64,000 bases of DNA. Source: Ideonella oryzae. Its GTDB lineage: Bacteria; Pseudomonadota; Gammaproteobacteria; Burkholderiales; Burkholderiaceae_C. Of the stretch, positions 54,099 to 64,000 are shown piece after piece. A model generated the notes under the pieces. The model was not told the DNA's origin. It did not search any database and saw only the letters and a list, made by a program, of their open reading frames with translations. The translations under genes and the position numbers were made by a program. The stretch is taken from assembly GCF_024055665.1 (NCBI RefSeq), contig NZ_JAMXMC010000003.1:160814-224813 (forward strand), read 5' to 3'. Each line of letters opens with the position of its first letter. Positions within the stretch are counted from its first letter, which is position 1.

Positions 54099-54113
54099 AT
54101 TTGGGTGCCAAAT
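54099..54113. promoter_or_regulatory. probable LysR operator
   Basis: Perfect palindrome ATTTGG-GTG-CCAAAT in the divergent LysR/gcdH region, containing a T-N11-A core. It lies 70 bp before the gcdH start. Confidence 0.65.
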
Positions 54114-54183
54114 TCTCGTTTGTCTGCCCGCAAGCCACAACCTAAGATGCAACACCAGCACAACATCACCTGAGAGACATCCC

Positions 54184-55377
54184 ATGAGCCACGCCCCTCG
54201 CGCCGCCAAGCCCGTCTTCCACTGGGACGACCCCCTGCTGCTGGAAGACCAGCTGACCGAGGACGAGCGCCAGGTGCGCGATGCCGCCCTCGCCTACTGC
54301 CAGGACAAGCTGGCCCCGCGCGTGCTGGAGGCCTTCCGCCACGAGAAGACCGATGCCGCCATCTTCCGCGAGATGGGCGAACTGGGCCTGCTGGGCCCGA
54401 CCATCCCCGAGGCCTACGGCGGCGCCGGCCTGAACTACGTCTGCTACGGCCTGGTGGCCCGCGAGGTGGAGCGCGTCGATTCGGGCTACCGCTCGATGAT
54501 GAGCGTGCAGTCCTCGCTGGTCATGGTGCCGATCTTCGAGTTCGGCAACGAGCAGACCAAGCAGAAGTACCTGCCCAAGCTGGCCACCGGCGAGTGGATC
54601 GGCTGCTTCGGCCTGACCGAGCCCAACCACGGCTCCGACCCGGCCAGCATGATCACCCGCGCCAAGAAGGTGCCGGGCGGCTACAGCCTGTCGGGCAGCA
54701 AGATGTGGATCACCAACAGCCCGATCGCCGACGTGTTCGTGGTCTGGGCCAAGGACGACGAAGGCGCGATCCGCGGCTTCGTGCTGGAAAAGGGCTGGAA
54801 GGGCCTCTCGGCCCCGGCTATCCACGGCAAGGTGGGCCTGCGCGCCTCCATCACCGGCGAGATCGTGATGGACGAGGTCTTCTGTCCCGACGAAAACGCC
54901 TTCCCCGAGGTGCGCGGTCTGAAGGGCCCGTTCACCTGCCTGAACAGCGCCCGCTACGGCATTGCCTGGGGTGCGCTGGGCGCGGCCGAGTTCTGCTGGC
55001 ACATGGCCCGCCAGTACACGCTGGACCGCAAGCAGTTCGGCAAGCCGCTGGCCGCCAACCAGCTGGTGCAGAAGAAGCTGGCCGACATGATGACCGAGAT
55101 CACCCTGGGCCTGCAGGGCTGCCTGCGCCTGGGCCGCATGAAGGACGAGGGTACGGCCGCGGTGGAGATCACCTCCATCATGAAGCGCAACAGCTGCGGC
55201 AAGGCGCTGGACATCGCCCGCACTGCGCGCGACATGCTGGGCGGCAACGGCATCTCCGACGAATTCGGCATCGCCCGCCACCTGGTCAACCTGGAGGTGG
55301 TGAACACCTACGAAGGCACGCATGACATCCATGCACTGATCCTGGGCCGGGCGCAGACGGGTATTGCGGCTTTCTGA
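54184..55377 (+). CDS. gcdH: glutaryl-CoA dehydrogenase
   Basis: 397-residue flavoenzyme that oxidises and decarboxylates glutaryl-CoA to crotonyl-CoA in lysine, tryptophan and glutarate breakdown. [13 protein letters not shown] and [17 protein letters not shown] are family blocks. [16 protein letters not shown] is present, and the catalytic base is in [12 protein letters not shown] (Glu377). The ATG at 54184 follows a GAGAGACA ribosome site. It is transcribed divergently from the LysR gene. A hairpin follows 20 bp after the stop and separates it from the CoA-transferase gene. Confidence 0.95.
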   Translation: MSHAPRAAKPVFHWDDPLLLEDQLTEDERQVRDAALAYCQDKLAPRVLEAFRHEKTDAAIFREMGELGLLGPTIPEAYGGAGLNYVCYGLVAREVERVDSGYRSMMSVQSSLVMVPIFEFGNEQTKQKYLPKLATGEWIGCFGLTEPNHGSDPASMITRAKKVPGGYSLSGSKMWITNSPIADVFVVWAKDDEGAIRGFVLEKGWKGLSAPAIHGKVGLRASITGEIVMDEVFCPDENAFPEVRGLKGPFTCLNSARYGIAWGALGAAEFCWHMARQYTLDRKQFGKPLAANQLVQKKLADMMTEITLGLQGCLRLGRMKDEGTAAVEITSIMKRNSCGKALDIARTARDMLGGNGISDEFGIARHLVNLEVVNTYEGTHDIHALILGRAQTGIAAF

Positions 55378-55396
55378 ACGGATTGGACTGCTGAAA

Positions 55397-55423
55397 AACC
55401 TCGCGTTCGCTTGGCGCGAGGTT
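55397..55423 (+). terminator. hairpin after gcdH
   Basis: Perfect 9-bp stem AACCTCGCG / CGCGAGGTT with a 9-nt loop. On the minus strand it is followed by a T run (AAAAA at 55394-55398 on plus), so it may be part of the adjoining repeat element as much as a gcdH terminator. Confidence 0.55.
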
Positions 55424-55452
55424 CGGTCGCCGGGCTGTGCTGCTCCGCTCAT

Positions 55453-55717
55453 GCCCGGTGCAGTGCACCGGGCGCTCGTCAGGCACAAACAGTCCACTGG
55501 ACTGTTTATGTCCAGACTCTCTCCCCCGGCCTTCGGCCTCCTCCTTGACTTCGCTTCACAGCACAACCCGACACCCGAACCTGGCACCGTTCTGGCTGTT
55601 CGGAGGGTGAAACACCGCGACGTCTGCAGGCCGGGGACTCGGGTGGGCCCTGGAACGAAGTCAAGGAGGAGGCCGCAGGCCGGGGGACATGAGTGCAAGG
55701 GCCCACCCGAGTCCCCG
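55453..55717. repeat. cluster of palindromes and interleaved inverted repeats
   Basis: The 377-bp gap between gcdH and the CoA-transferase gene (55378-55754) is filled with symmetry. Perfect 10-bp-arm palindromes lie at 55453-55473 and 55487-55507. A 32-bp inverted pair at 55522-55553 and 55656-55687 has one mismatch. A perfect 19-bp pair lies at 55632-55650 and 55699-55717. The last two pairs interleave, so their stems exclude each other unless a pseudoknot forms. No coding gene is supported. The look is that of a mobile REP/MITE-like intergenic repeat; no second copy is in this window. Confidence 0.8.
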
Positions 55718-55754
55718 AGCGCGCACCAACCTTGACAACATTCCCCCACACACC

Positions 55755-56939
55755 ATGAACACCACCGCCCTGCAAGGCCTCAAGGTCCTCGATCTTTCCC
55801 GCGTTCTCGCCGGGCCCTGGGCCAGCCAGTTGCTGGGCGACCTGGGCGCCGATGTGGTGAAGGTGGAACGCCCCGGCGCCGGGGACGACACCCGCAGCTG
55901 GGGCCCGCCCTGGGTGCCCACGGCCGAAGGCACGCCCAGCCGGCAGGCGGCCTACTTCCAGTGCGCCAACCGCAACAAGCGCTCCATCGCCATCGACATG
56001 GCCACGCCCGAAGGCCAGGCCCTGATCCGTGAACTGGCGGCCCAGGCCGATGTGGTGCTGGAAAACTTCAAGGTCGGCGGGCTCAAGGCCTACGGCCTGG
56101 ACTGGGAGAGCCTGAAGGCCCTGAACCCGCGCCTGGTCTACTGCTCCATCACCGGCTTCGGCCAGGAAGGCCCCTACGCCCATCGCGCCGGCTACGACTT
56201 CCTGATCCAGGGCATGGGCGGGCTGATGAGCCTGACCGGCCGCGCCGACCACGAGGAAGGCGCCGGCCCGCAAAAGGTGGGCGTGGCCCTGGTGGACATC
56301 ATGACCGGGCTGTACGCCACCATCGGCGTGCTGGCCGCGCTGCGCCACCGCGATGCCACCGGCGAAGGCCAGCACATCGACCTGGCCCTGCTGGACGTGC
56401 AGGTGGCCGCGCTGGCCAACCAGGCCGCCAACTACCTGACCAGCGGCGTCGCGCCCAAGCGCATGGGCAATGCCCACCCCAACATCGTCCCCTACCAGGA
56501 CTTCCCCACCGCCGATGGCGACATGATCCTGGCCATCGGCAACGACGGCCAGTTCGCCAAGTTCTGCGCCGTCGCGGGCCACCCGGAATGGGCCACGGAC
56601 GAGCGCTTTGCGACCAACCCGGCGCGCGTGGCCCACCGGGCCGTGCTGATCCCCCTGTTGCGTCAGGCCACCGTGATGCGGAGCACCGCCGAATGGATTG
56701 CCGCGCTGGAAGATGCCGGCGTGCCCTGCGGCCCCATCAACCGGCTCAACGAGGTCTTTGCCGACCCGCAGGTGCTGGCGCGCGGGCTGAAGGTGGACAT
56801 GCCCCACCCGCAGTTCGGCAGCGTGCCCCTGGTGGCCAACCCGATCCGCCTGTCGGCCACGCCCGTGCAGTACCGGGTGGCGCCGCCCACCTTGGACGAA
56901 CATGGCACCGCCGTGCTGCAGGACTGGCTGGGACGCTGA
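55755..56939 (+). CDS. CaiB/BaiF family CoA transferase, probably glutarate-specific
   Basis: 394-residue class III CoA transferase. LKVLDLSRVLAGPWASQLLGDLGADVVKVE is, in shorter blocks, the family N-terminus. The acyl-anhydride-forming Asp is in VGVALVDIMTGLYA (Asp181). GEGQHIDLALLD and GVPCGPINRLNEV are C-terminal signatures. Its place behind gcdH suggests succinyl-CoA:glutarate CoA transfer, supplying glutaryl-CoA. The ATG at 55755 starts the conserved region. The palindrome cluster separates it from gcdH, so its promoter may lie there. Confidence 0.9.
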   Translation: MNTTALQGLKVLDLSRVLAGPWASQLLGDLGADVVKVERPGAGDDTRSWGPPWVPTAEGTPSRQAAYFQCANRNKRSIAIDMATPEGQALIRELAAQADVVLENFKVGGLKAYGLDWESLKALNPRLVYCSITGFGQEGPYAHRAGYDFLIQGMGGLMSLTGRADHEEGAGPQKVGVALVDIMTGLYATIGVLAALRHRDATGEGQHIDLALLDVQVAALANQAANYLTSGVAPKRMGNAHPNIVPYQDFPTADGDMILAIGNDGQFAKFCAVAGHPEWATDERFATNPARVAHRAVLIPLLRQATVMRSTAEWIAALEDAGVPCGPINRLNEVFADPQVLARGLKVDMPHPQFGSVPLVANPIRLSATPVQYRVAPPTLDEHGTAVLQDWLGR

Positions 56940-56996
56940 CCCTTCGACAGACGCGGGTCCCACAAGGGCCTCCATCTTGCCCTGCATCAAGGCAAA

Positions 56997-57035
56997 TGCG
57001 CAGGAGTTGACCCTGCGCAGTTCCGCGGATACAGC
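56997..57035 (+). promoter_or_regulatory. promoter and palindromic operator before the ferredoxin reductase gene
   Basis: TTGACC (57007-57012), 17-bp spacer, TACAGC (57030-57035) form a candidate sigma70 promoter. A perfect 8-bp inverted repeat TGCGCAGG / CCTGCGCA (56997-57004, 57012-57019) flanks and overlaps the -35, as an operator would. Confidence 0.45.
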
Positions 57036-57121
57036 TTGAGCGACAATTCAGGGTTTTCCGCCAGGCGACGTTCGGGCCCTGGCCTGTTGTCCACCCCCCT
57101 TTGTCCCAGGATCCGACAAGA

Positions 57122-57895
57122 ATGAGTGCCTTCCACGAAGAGCGCGTGCTGAGCGTGCACCACTGGACCGACCGGCTGTTCAGCTTCACCACCACCCGCG
57201 ACACCGGCCTGCGCTTCTCGAACGGCCACTTCACGATGATCGGCCTGAAGGTCGACGGCAAGCCGCTGCTGCGCGCCTACTCCATCGTCAGCCCCAACTA
57301 CGAAGAGACGCTGGAGTTCCTGAGCATCAAGGTGCAGGACGGCCCGCTGACCTCGCGTCTGCAGCACATCAAGGTAGGCGACCACATCATCGTCGGCAAG
57401 AAGCCCACCGGCACGCTGCTGATCGACTACCTGGTGCCGGGCAAGCGCCTGTACCTGCTGTCCACCGGCACCGGTCTGGCGCCCTTCATGAGCATCATCC
57501 GCGACCCGGACACCTACGAGAAGTTCGAGCAGGTCGTGCTGGTGCACGGCGTGCGTCAGGTCAACGAACTGGCCTACCACGACTACATCACCCAGGAGCT
57601 GCCCCAGCACGAATTCCTGGGAGAGATGATCAGCAGGCAGCTGCTCTACTACCCCACCGTCACCCGCGAGCCCTACAAGCACCAGGGCCGCGTGACCACC
57701 GTGATCGAGAACGGCCAGCTGGCCAACGATCTGGGCATCCCCCAGCTCAATGCCGCCGAGGACCGCGTGATGATCTGCGGCTCCCCCGAGATGCTGCGCG
57801 ACCTGAAGACCATGATGGAAGTGCGCGGCCTGAAGGAAGGCAGCACCACCACGCCGGGCGACTTTGTCATCGAGCGCGCTTTCGTGAGCCAGTGA
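57122..57895 (+). CDS. fpr: ferredoxin-NADP reductase
   Basis: 257-residue FAD enzyme passing electrons between NADPH and ferredoxin or flavodoxin, often for iron-sulfur repair and oxidative defence. LLRAYSIVSPNYEETLEF binds FAD, LLSTGTGLAPFMSIIRD is the NADP pocket, and DRVMICGSPEML is conserved. It ends FVIERAFVSQ, the bacterial subclass with a short aromatic C-terminus. The ATG at 57122 is preferred to an upstream non-ATG start; AGGA is 10 bp before it. A strong terminator follows. Confidence 0.94.
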   Translation: MSAFHEERVLSVHHWTDRLFSFTTTRDTGLRFSNGHFTMIGLKVDGKPLLRAYSIVSPNYEETLEFLSIKVQDGPLTSRLQHIKVGDHIIVGKKPTGTLLIDYLVPGKRLYLLSTGTGLAPFMSIIRDPDTYEKFEQVVLVHGVRQVNELAYHDYITQELPQHEFLGEMISRQLLYYPTVTREPYKHQGRVTTVIENGQLANDLGIPQLNAAEDRVMICGSPEMLRDLKTMMEVRGLKEGSTTTPGDFVIERAFVSQ

Positions 57896-57919
57896 CGCAC
57901 CGAGTGCTCACGCCGCCAG

Positions 57920-57943
57920 AGGCCGCCTGCGGGCGGCCTTTTT
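57920..57943 (+). terminator. intrinsic terminator after fpr
   Basis: Perfect 8-bp stem AGGCCGCC / GGCGGCCT with a 4-nt loop and a run of five T, 25 bp after the stop. Confidence 0.93.
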
Positions 57944-57966
57944 CATAGTGCGCCCACCCGCTGGAA

Positions 57967-57980
57967 TTGACTCACGTCAA
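57967..57980. promoter_or_regulatory. FNR/CRP-family-like palindrome before the export operon
   Basis: TTGAC-TCAC-GTCAA differs from the FNR consensus TTGAT-N4-ATCAA by one base per half and has the right geometry. It is centred about 68 bp before the outer-membrane gene start. The binding protein is not known. Confidence 0.35.
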
Positions 57981-58041
57981 TCCTGAGAGCATTGCCCCCG
58001 AGGGGAATCCGGTCCGGGGGCCGGCGTGACTATGATGGTTC

Positions 58042-59625
58042 ATGGCTCGACCATTGGGACATCCACTGCCACCTCCGGCCCCCACACCACGGGGGTGGGC
58101 CCGATCGCCACACGGTCTGGCCCGCCTGAGGCCGCTGGCCCTGTGCCTGTCTTTGAGCGGATTCGGCTTGCCCGGCTTTGCAGCGGAACCTCCCGCAGAC
58201 TCGCCAGAGGCGCCCCCCGCTGAAGCCACGGCTGGCTTGGCCGCCCCCATGCCGGCGGCCTGGCAAAACGCCGAGCCCGCGGCCACGGCATCGCCCGACG
58301 ATCAGGCCCTGCGTCAATGGTGGGGGCAGTTCGACGACCCGCAGTTGCAGACCTTGATCCGAGAGGCGCTGACACGCAACCCCGACCTGCGCTCGGCCCG
58401 CGCCACGCTCGCGCAGGCCCAGGCCAGCCGGGCTGTGATCGCCGCCGGGGGCCGGCCTCAGCTCTCGACACCGGCCTCGGCCACCCGCAGCCGCGTGGAC
58501 AGCAGCAACACCAAGCTCTACAAGATCGGGGTCAGCGCCAGCTGGGAGCTGGACTGGAACCATGCCATCGAGGCGGGCGTCCAGGCCGCCGATGCCTCCA
58601 TGCGCAGTGCGGCCGACGATCTGGCCACCGCCCGCATGGTCATCACCTCCGAGGTGGCCCTGGCCTACTTCCAATGGCGCGGCGCCCAGTGGCGCCAGCG
58701 CGTGGCCCAGGCCAACCTGGCCTCGCTGGAAGAAACCCGGCAGCTGGTGGACTGGAAGGCCCAGGCCGGCCTGCTCAGCCAGCTCGACCAGGACCAGGCG
58801 CGGCAAAGCAGCGAGCAAACCCGGGCCGCCTGGGTGGCCGCGCACACCGAGGTGGCGCAGGACGCGCACCTGTTGGCCCAGCTGACCGGCCGCACCCCCG
58901 GCCAAATGGGGAACGAACTCCACGAAGACAGCCGCTGGCCCGCCACCGATGGCCTGATCGCCCGCCTGCAGGTGGGGGTGCCCGCCGACCTGCTGCGCCG
59001 CCGCCCCGACCTGCGCTCGGCCGAGGCCCTGGTCGTGGCGCGCTGGTACAGCATGGTGCAGACCCGGCGCGACGGCGAGCCGACCTTTGCCCTGACCGGC
59101 TCGCTGGGTCTGCAGGCCACCGCGCTGAAGGCCATCACCAGCGGCGGTGCGGCCTTGGTGAGCGCCCTGGGCCTGAACATCGATTGGCCGATCTGGGAGG
59201 CCGGCAAGCGCGAAGCCCTGGTGGCCGAGCAGAAGGCCGCCTGGGAACTCAGCCGCGCCAGCTATGAGTCCACCCTGCTGGGCGCCGTGCAGGATGTGGA
59301 GGATGCCCTGGTGGCCACGCGCGACAGCGTGGACCGCTGCCAGGCCCTGCAGACGGCCACCGAGGCGGCCCAGCGCGTGGTCGACACCCAGCGCCAGCGG
59401 CACGAAGCCGGCCTGATCGACACCGCCACGCTGCTGGACAGCCAACGCACACTGCTGAGCCTGCAGACCAGCCTGGCCACGGCGCGCACCGACCAGGCCC
59501 AGGCGCTGGTACGGCTCTACAAGTCGCTCGGCGGTGGCTGGTCGCAGGACGACATTGCCGTGACCCCGCCCGCACCGTCGCCCTCGGGCAACCCGCTGAG
59601 CGCCCTCTTCCGGAACGAACCATGA
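58042..59625 (+). CDS. TolC/NodT-type outer-membrane efflux channel
   Basis: 527-residue outer-membrane factor. An Arg-rich leader and hydrophobic segment (residues 30-48, ending GFAA) form the signal. Two OEP repeats follow, with typical LRQWWGQFDDPQLQTLIREAL, NPDLRSARATLAQAQAS and ADLLRRRPDLRSAEALV. Unlike most NodT-class proteins I see no lipobox cysteine at the cleavage point. It is the first gene of a coupled operon with adaptor, ATPase and permease: its stop overlaps the adaptor start by 4 bp. The N-terminus before the signal is long, so a later start cannot be excluded. Confidence 0.9.
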   Translation: MARPLGHPLPPPAPTPRGWARSPHGLARLRPLALCLSLSGFGLPGFAAEPPADSPEAPPAEATAGLAAPMPAAWQNAEPAATASPDDQALRQWWGQFDDPQLQTLIREALTRNPDLRSARATLAQAQASRAVIAAGGRPQLSTPASATRSRVDSSNTKLYKIGVSASWELDWNHAIEAGVQAADASMRSAADDLATARMVITSEVALAYFQWRGAQWRQRVAQANLASLEETRQLVDWKAQAGLLSQLDQDQARQSSEQTRAAWVAAHTEVAQDAHLLAQLTGRTPGQMGNELHEDSRWPATDGLIARLQVGVPADLLRRRPDLRSAEALVVARWYSMVQTRRDGEPTFALTGSLGLQATALKAITSGGAALVSALGLNIDWPIWEAGKREALVAEQKAAWELSRASYESTLLGAVQDVEDALVATRDSVDRCQALQTATEAAQRVVDTQRQRHEAGLIDTATLLDSQRTLLSLQTSLATARTDQAQALVRLYKSLGGGWSQDDIAVTPPAPSPSGNPLSALFRNEP

Positions 59626-60922
59626 CCGACGCCACCCCCACTCCGAACGAGGCCTCCGCACTGCCCGAATGGCTGCGGGGCGACCAGCGTCCGCTCTGGA
59701 AGCGCCCGGGGCCCTGGCTGGTCGTCGGCCTGGTGGTGCTGGCCATTGCCGGCGGCGTGGCCTGGGTGCGCCACCGGGCCGCGCAGCAGGCCCCGCGCTA
59801 CCTCACCGAGCCCCTGGCGCGCGGCGATCTTGCCTTGAACGTCTCGGCCGATGGCACGCTGGAGCCCACCCGCTCGGTGAACATCGGCAGCGAGCTTTCC
59901 GGCACCGTCGCCCAGGTGCTGGTGGACGTGAACGACCGGGTGCGCAAGGGCCAGGTGATGGTGGAACTGGACAGCTCCAAGTTTCAGGACCAGGTCAAGC
60001 TCTCCCAGGGCGCGCTGGAAAGCGCCCGGGCCTCTGTGTTGCAGGCCCAGGCCACGGTGAAGGAATCGCGCGTGGCCCTGCAGCGCCTGCAGGAAGTGGG
60101 TCGCCTGTCGGGTGGCAAGGTGCCCGCCGCCACCGACCTGGACGCCGCCCAGGCTGCACTGGACCGGGCCGTGGCCGCCGAGGCCGCCGCGCGCGCCACG
60201 GTGGTGCAGGCCGAGGCCACCCTGCGCACCAACCAGACCAACCTCACCAAGGCCGCCATCCGCTCGCCCATCGACGGCGTGGTGCTGACGCGCTCGGTGG
60301 AGCCCGGCAACGCGGTGGCCGCCTCGCTGCAGGCGGTCACCCTGTTCACGGTGGCCGAGGACCTCAGCCACATGAAGCTCTCCGTCAACGTGGACGAGGC
60401 CGACGTCGGCCAGATTCAGGTCGGTCAGAAGGCCCAGTTCACGGTCAGCGCCTGGCCCAACCGCAAGTACCCGGCCGTCATCACCCGCGTGGCCTACGGC
60501 TCTACCATCACCGACAACGTGGTGACCTACACCACCGACCTGGAAGTGGCCAACCCGGACCTGACACTGCGCCCGGGCATGACCGCCACCGCCACCATCG
60601 CCGCCACCGAGCACAAGAACGTGCTGCTGGTGCCTCGCAGCGCGCTCAACTTCTCGCCCACGGCCGCCAGCGCCAAGGCGGCCTCGGGCAGCAAGGGCAT
60701 CGTCTCCATGCTGATCCCCCGCCCGCCCAGCGGCGGCACCCGCAGCGCCCGCAGTGACGAGCGCAGCGGCAGCACCCGCCAGATCTGGGTGCTGGTGGAC
60801 GGGCAGCCCAAGGCGGTCGACGTGCAGCTGGGCCTGAGCAACGGCCGCCAGACCGAGGTCAGCGGCCCCGGCCTGCAGCCCGGCATGGCGGTGATCACCG
60901 AACAGCAGAGCGGCAGCGCACC

Positions 60923-60926
<4 letters not shown>
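59622..60926 (+). CDS. macA: MacA-like periplasmic adaptor
   Basis: 434-residue membrane-fusion protein linking the MacB-type transporter to the outer channel. One TM helix is at residues 32-50. The lipoyl halves are GDLALNVSADGTLEP and IRSPIDGVVLTRSVEPG, with a coiled coil between them (about 120-210) and beta-barrel and membrane-proximal domains after. A Ser/Arg-rich insert at about 365-390 (PRPPSGGTRSARSDERSG) is unusual and low-complexity. The start overlaps the channel stop (ATGA) and the stop overlaps the ATPase start (GTGA). The symbol is given by class. Confidence 0.9.
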
Positions 60927-62886
<1,960 letters not shown>

Positions 62887-62916
62887 CGCCGGCGGCCTGA
62901 ACCGCCGCTGCGGGCC

Positions 62917-63384
62917 TCAGCCGCGGCTGGCCTCGCGCCCCTGCCACCAGGCGCCGGCAAAGATGCCAGCCAGCGCCCACAGCAGGTCCCAGTTGCCCGC
63001 GCCCAGGCCGGCGATGGCCGGACCGGGGCAGACCCCGCACAGGCCCCAGCCGATGCCGAACAGCGCCGAGCCGATCACCGTGTCCCGGTTCCAGGCCGAG
63101 GCATGGCGCTCGAAATTGCCCCCCAGCAGTGGCGCCTGGCGCCAGCGCGGCAGCAGGGCATAGGCCAGTGCGGTCAGCACCACGCCGCCGCCCATCACCA
63201 GCACCAGGCCAAAGTCCTGCCAGCGCAGAAAGCTCAGCACCACCTGCGGCTGGATCATGGTCGAGGCGGCCAGCCCGAAGCCGAACAGCGCCCCGCCCAG
63301 CAGCAGCGCCAGAAAGCGCGGCAGGTCCACCCGATAGGCACCGCCCTGTGCCGGAGTGGCGGACGAAGTGGAAACAGAGTTCAT
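62917..63384 (-). CDS. YeeE/YedE-family membrane protein, C-terminal half type
   Basis: 155-residue protein with about four TM helices. LLLGGALFGFGLAASTM and FGIGWGLCGVCPGPAIAGLG are the DUF6691/YeeE half-transporter signatures, including the paired cysteines of a sulfur-carrying channel. It is encoded directly after its partner with a 4-bp ATGA overlap; the two together equal one full TsuA/YeeE-type transporter. A role in import of thiosulfate or another reduced sulfur species is likely by family. It converges with the MacB permease gene. Confidence 0.87.
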   Translation of the reverse strand: MNSVSTSSATPAQGGAYRVDLPRFLALLLGGALFGFGLAASTMIQPQVVLSFLRWQDFGLVLVMGGGVVLTALAYALLPRWRQAPLLGGNFERHASAWNRDTVIGSALFGIGWGLCGVCPGPAIAGLGAGNWDLLWALAGIFAGAWWQGREASRG

Positions 63385-63860
63385 CGCACAGCTCCCGCGG
63401 GCAGCCAGGCGGCCACCAGTTGGGCCGTCGCAAAGGCCGTGGCCATGAAGACCAGCACCGCGCCCACCGAGGGCAACTGGAAGGAGCCCATGCCGCAGAT
63501 GCCATGGCCCGAGGTGCAGCCGTTGCCGCGCCGCGCGCCATAGCCCACCAGCAGGCCGCCCAGCAGCAGTTGCCAGACCGGCAGGCCGGTGTGCATGGGC
63601 TGGCGCGGGCTGAAGAACAGCCACCAGACCGCCGCGCCCAGGATCAGACCCAGCGCGTAGACCAGGCGCCAGGCCCGGCTGTTCAGGTAGCGTGGCTGCT
63701 GGAAGGCGCTGCGCTGCGAGACGAACGACCAGGTGCTGGAGAAGACCGAGCTCATGCCGCCCACCCGGCCGGTGGCCAGGAACAGCCAGGCCACGCCCAG
63801 CCCGATGAAGACCCCACCCACGAGGTAATGGGCCCAGCCCGTCGGAAACCACTGCATCAT
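63381..63860 (-). CDS. YeeE/YedE-family membrane protein, N-terminal half type
   Basis: 159-residue, four-TM half transporter. GVFIGLGVAWLFLATGRVGGMS and the hallmark GNGCTSGHGICGMG carry the conserved cysteines that relay sulfur. The start MMQWFPTGWAHY at 63860 is preferred over an upstream GTG. Its stop overlaps the start of the second half. No sulfur dioxygenase, ArsR regulator or rhodanese, frequent neighbours elsewhere, is seen within the window. Confidence 0.88.
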   Translation of the reverse strand: MMQWFPTGWAHYLVGGVFIGLGVAWLFLATGRVGGMSSVFSSTWSFVSQRSAFQQPRYLNSRAWRLVYALGLILGAAVWWLFFSPRQPMHTGLPVWQLLLGGLLVGYGARRGNGCTSGHGICGMGSFQLPSVGAVLVFMATAFATAQLVAAWLPAGAVR

Positions 63861-63956
63861 GCCGGCCAGTGTACCCACGGGGGTTCCGGGGCGCTGGCGC
63901 CGCGGCCAGCCCCTCCACTACCATGCGGGGCTTTGCCGCCCCGCGCCTCACCGTTC

Positions 63957-64000
63957 ATGTCCGACGATGCCCTGCCCCTGGTCCATGTGGACGACGACCT
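63957..64000 (+). CDS. start of a gene cut by the window end
   Basis: ATG at 63957 followed by 14 sense codons (MSDDALPLVHVDDD) to the edge. The opening LVHVDDD is reminiscent of RluA/TruC-type pseudouridine synthases, but too little is visible to decide. Confidence 0.4.
   Translation, partial: MSDDALPLVHVDDD

Noticed and set aside
54166-55749. A long minus-strand frame spanning gcdH and the palindrome region
   Set aside because: Mostly antisense to gcdH, and the rest is made of the inverted repeats; no ribosome site or domain.

Overview
The window reads as a chromosomal piece of a high-GC betaproteobacterium, most likely order Burkholderiales (Ideonella/Leptothrix/Rubrivivax-like). The evidence is the codon usage, the adjacency polA / DUF2782 / thrB / BPSS1780-type membrane protein, a glutaryl-CoA dehydrogenase with a CaiB transferase, and PhoB-, sigma54- and LysR-type control sites. 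Genes are densely packed, with many ATGA-type start/stop overlaps. I see no phage, transposase, CRISPR array or rRNA. One tRNA (Leu, anticodon CAA) is present.

Layout. 1-5.3 kb: a KAS III gene cut by the window edge, exonuclease I, an exported ATP-dependent DNA ligase, a chemoreceptor and a DUF779 gene. 5.3-9 kb: an acetaldehyde dehydrogenase with a near-consensus sigma54 promoter, riboflavin synthase, and a lipoprotein esterase of PHB-depolymerase type. 9.2-19.2 kb: an envelope and phosphate block containing a PagL-like lipid A deacylase; a three-gene coupled set (PAP2 phosphatase fused to a flippase-like domain, a polyprenyl-phosphate GT2, an ArnT-like GT39); pstS; sixA-ppk1; and a metallophosphoesterase resembling the phosphate-starvation phospholipase PlcP. 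Both ppk1 and the PlcP-like gene are preceded by repeats with the 11-bp period of PhoB boxes.

19.3-29.3 kb: an acetone/isopropanol operon, acxABC (acetone carboxylase), a zinc alcohol dehydrogenase, an acyl-CoA ligase and an AcoR-type sigma54 activator. sigma54-type promoters precede acxA and the activator gene. Together with the acetaldehyde dehydrogenase promoter they suggest one regulon for C2/C3 alcohols and ketones. 29.4-42.5 kb: polA, DUF2782, thrB, a membrane protein, a small lipoprotein, two overlapping TPR-GGDEF diguanylate cyclases, uvrD and GMP reductase.

42.6-53.1 kb: a secreted propeller-like protein of unknown function, valS, galU, a TusA-like protein, a NUDIX hydrolase, cysM, tRNA-Leu, a rhomboid protease, an NAD-binding epimerase-like protein, an iron-sulfur flavoreductase and a LysE exporter. 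53.2-57.9 kb: a LysR regulator divergent from gcdH, then an intergenic stretch of nested and interleaved inverted repeats, a CoA transferase and ferredoxin-NADP reductase. 58-64 kb: a MacAB-type export operon with its own outer-membrane channel, a pair of YeeE/YedE sulfur-transport half proteins, and the first codons of a gene cut by the window end.

The most interesting points are the Pho-box arrays beside a PlcP-like gene and the adjoining lipid-modifying genes, the sigma54 promoter set around acetone metabolism, and the palindrome cluster at 55.4-55.7 kb.
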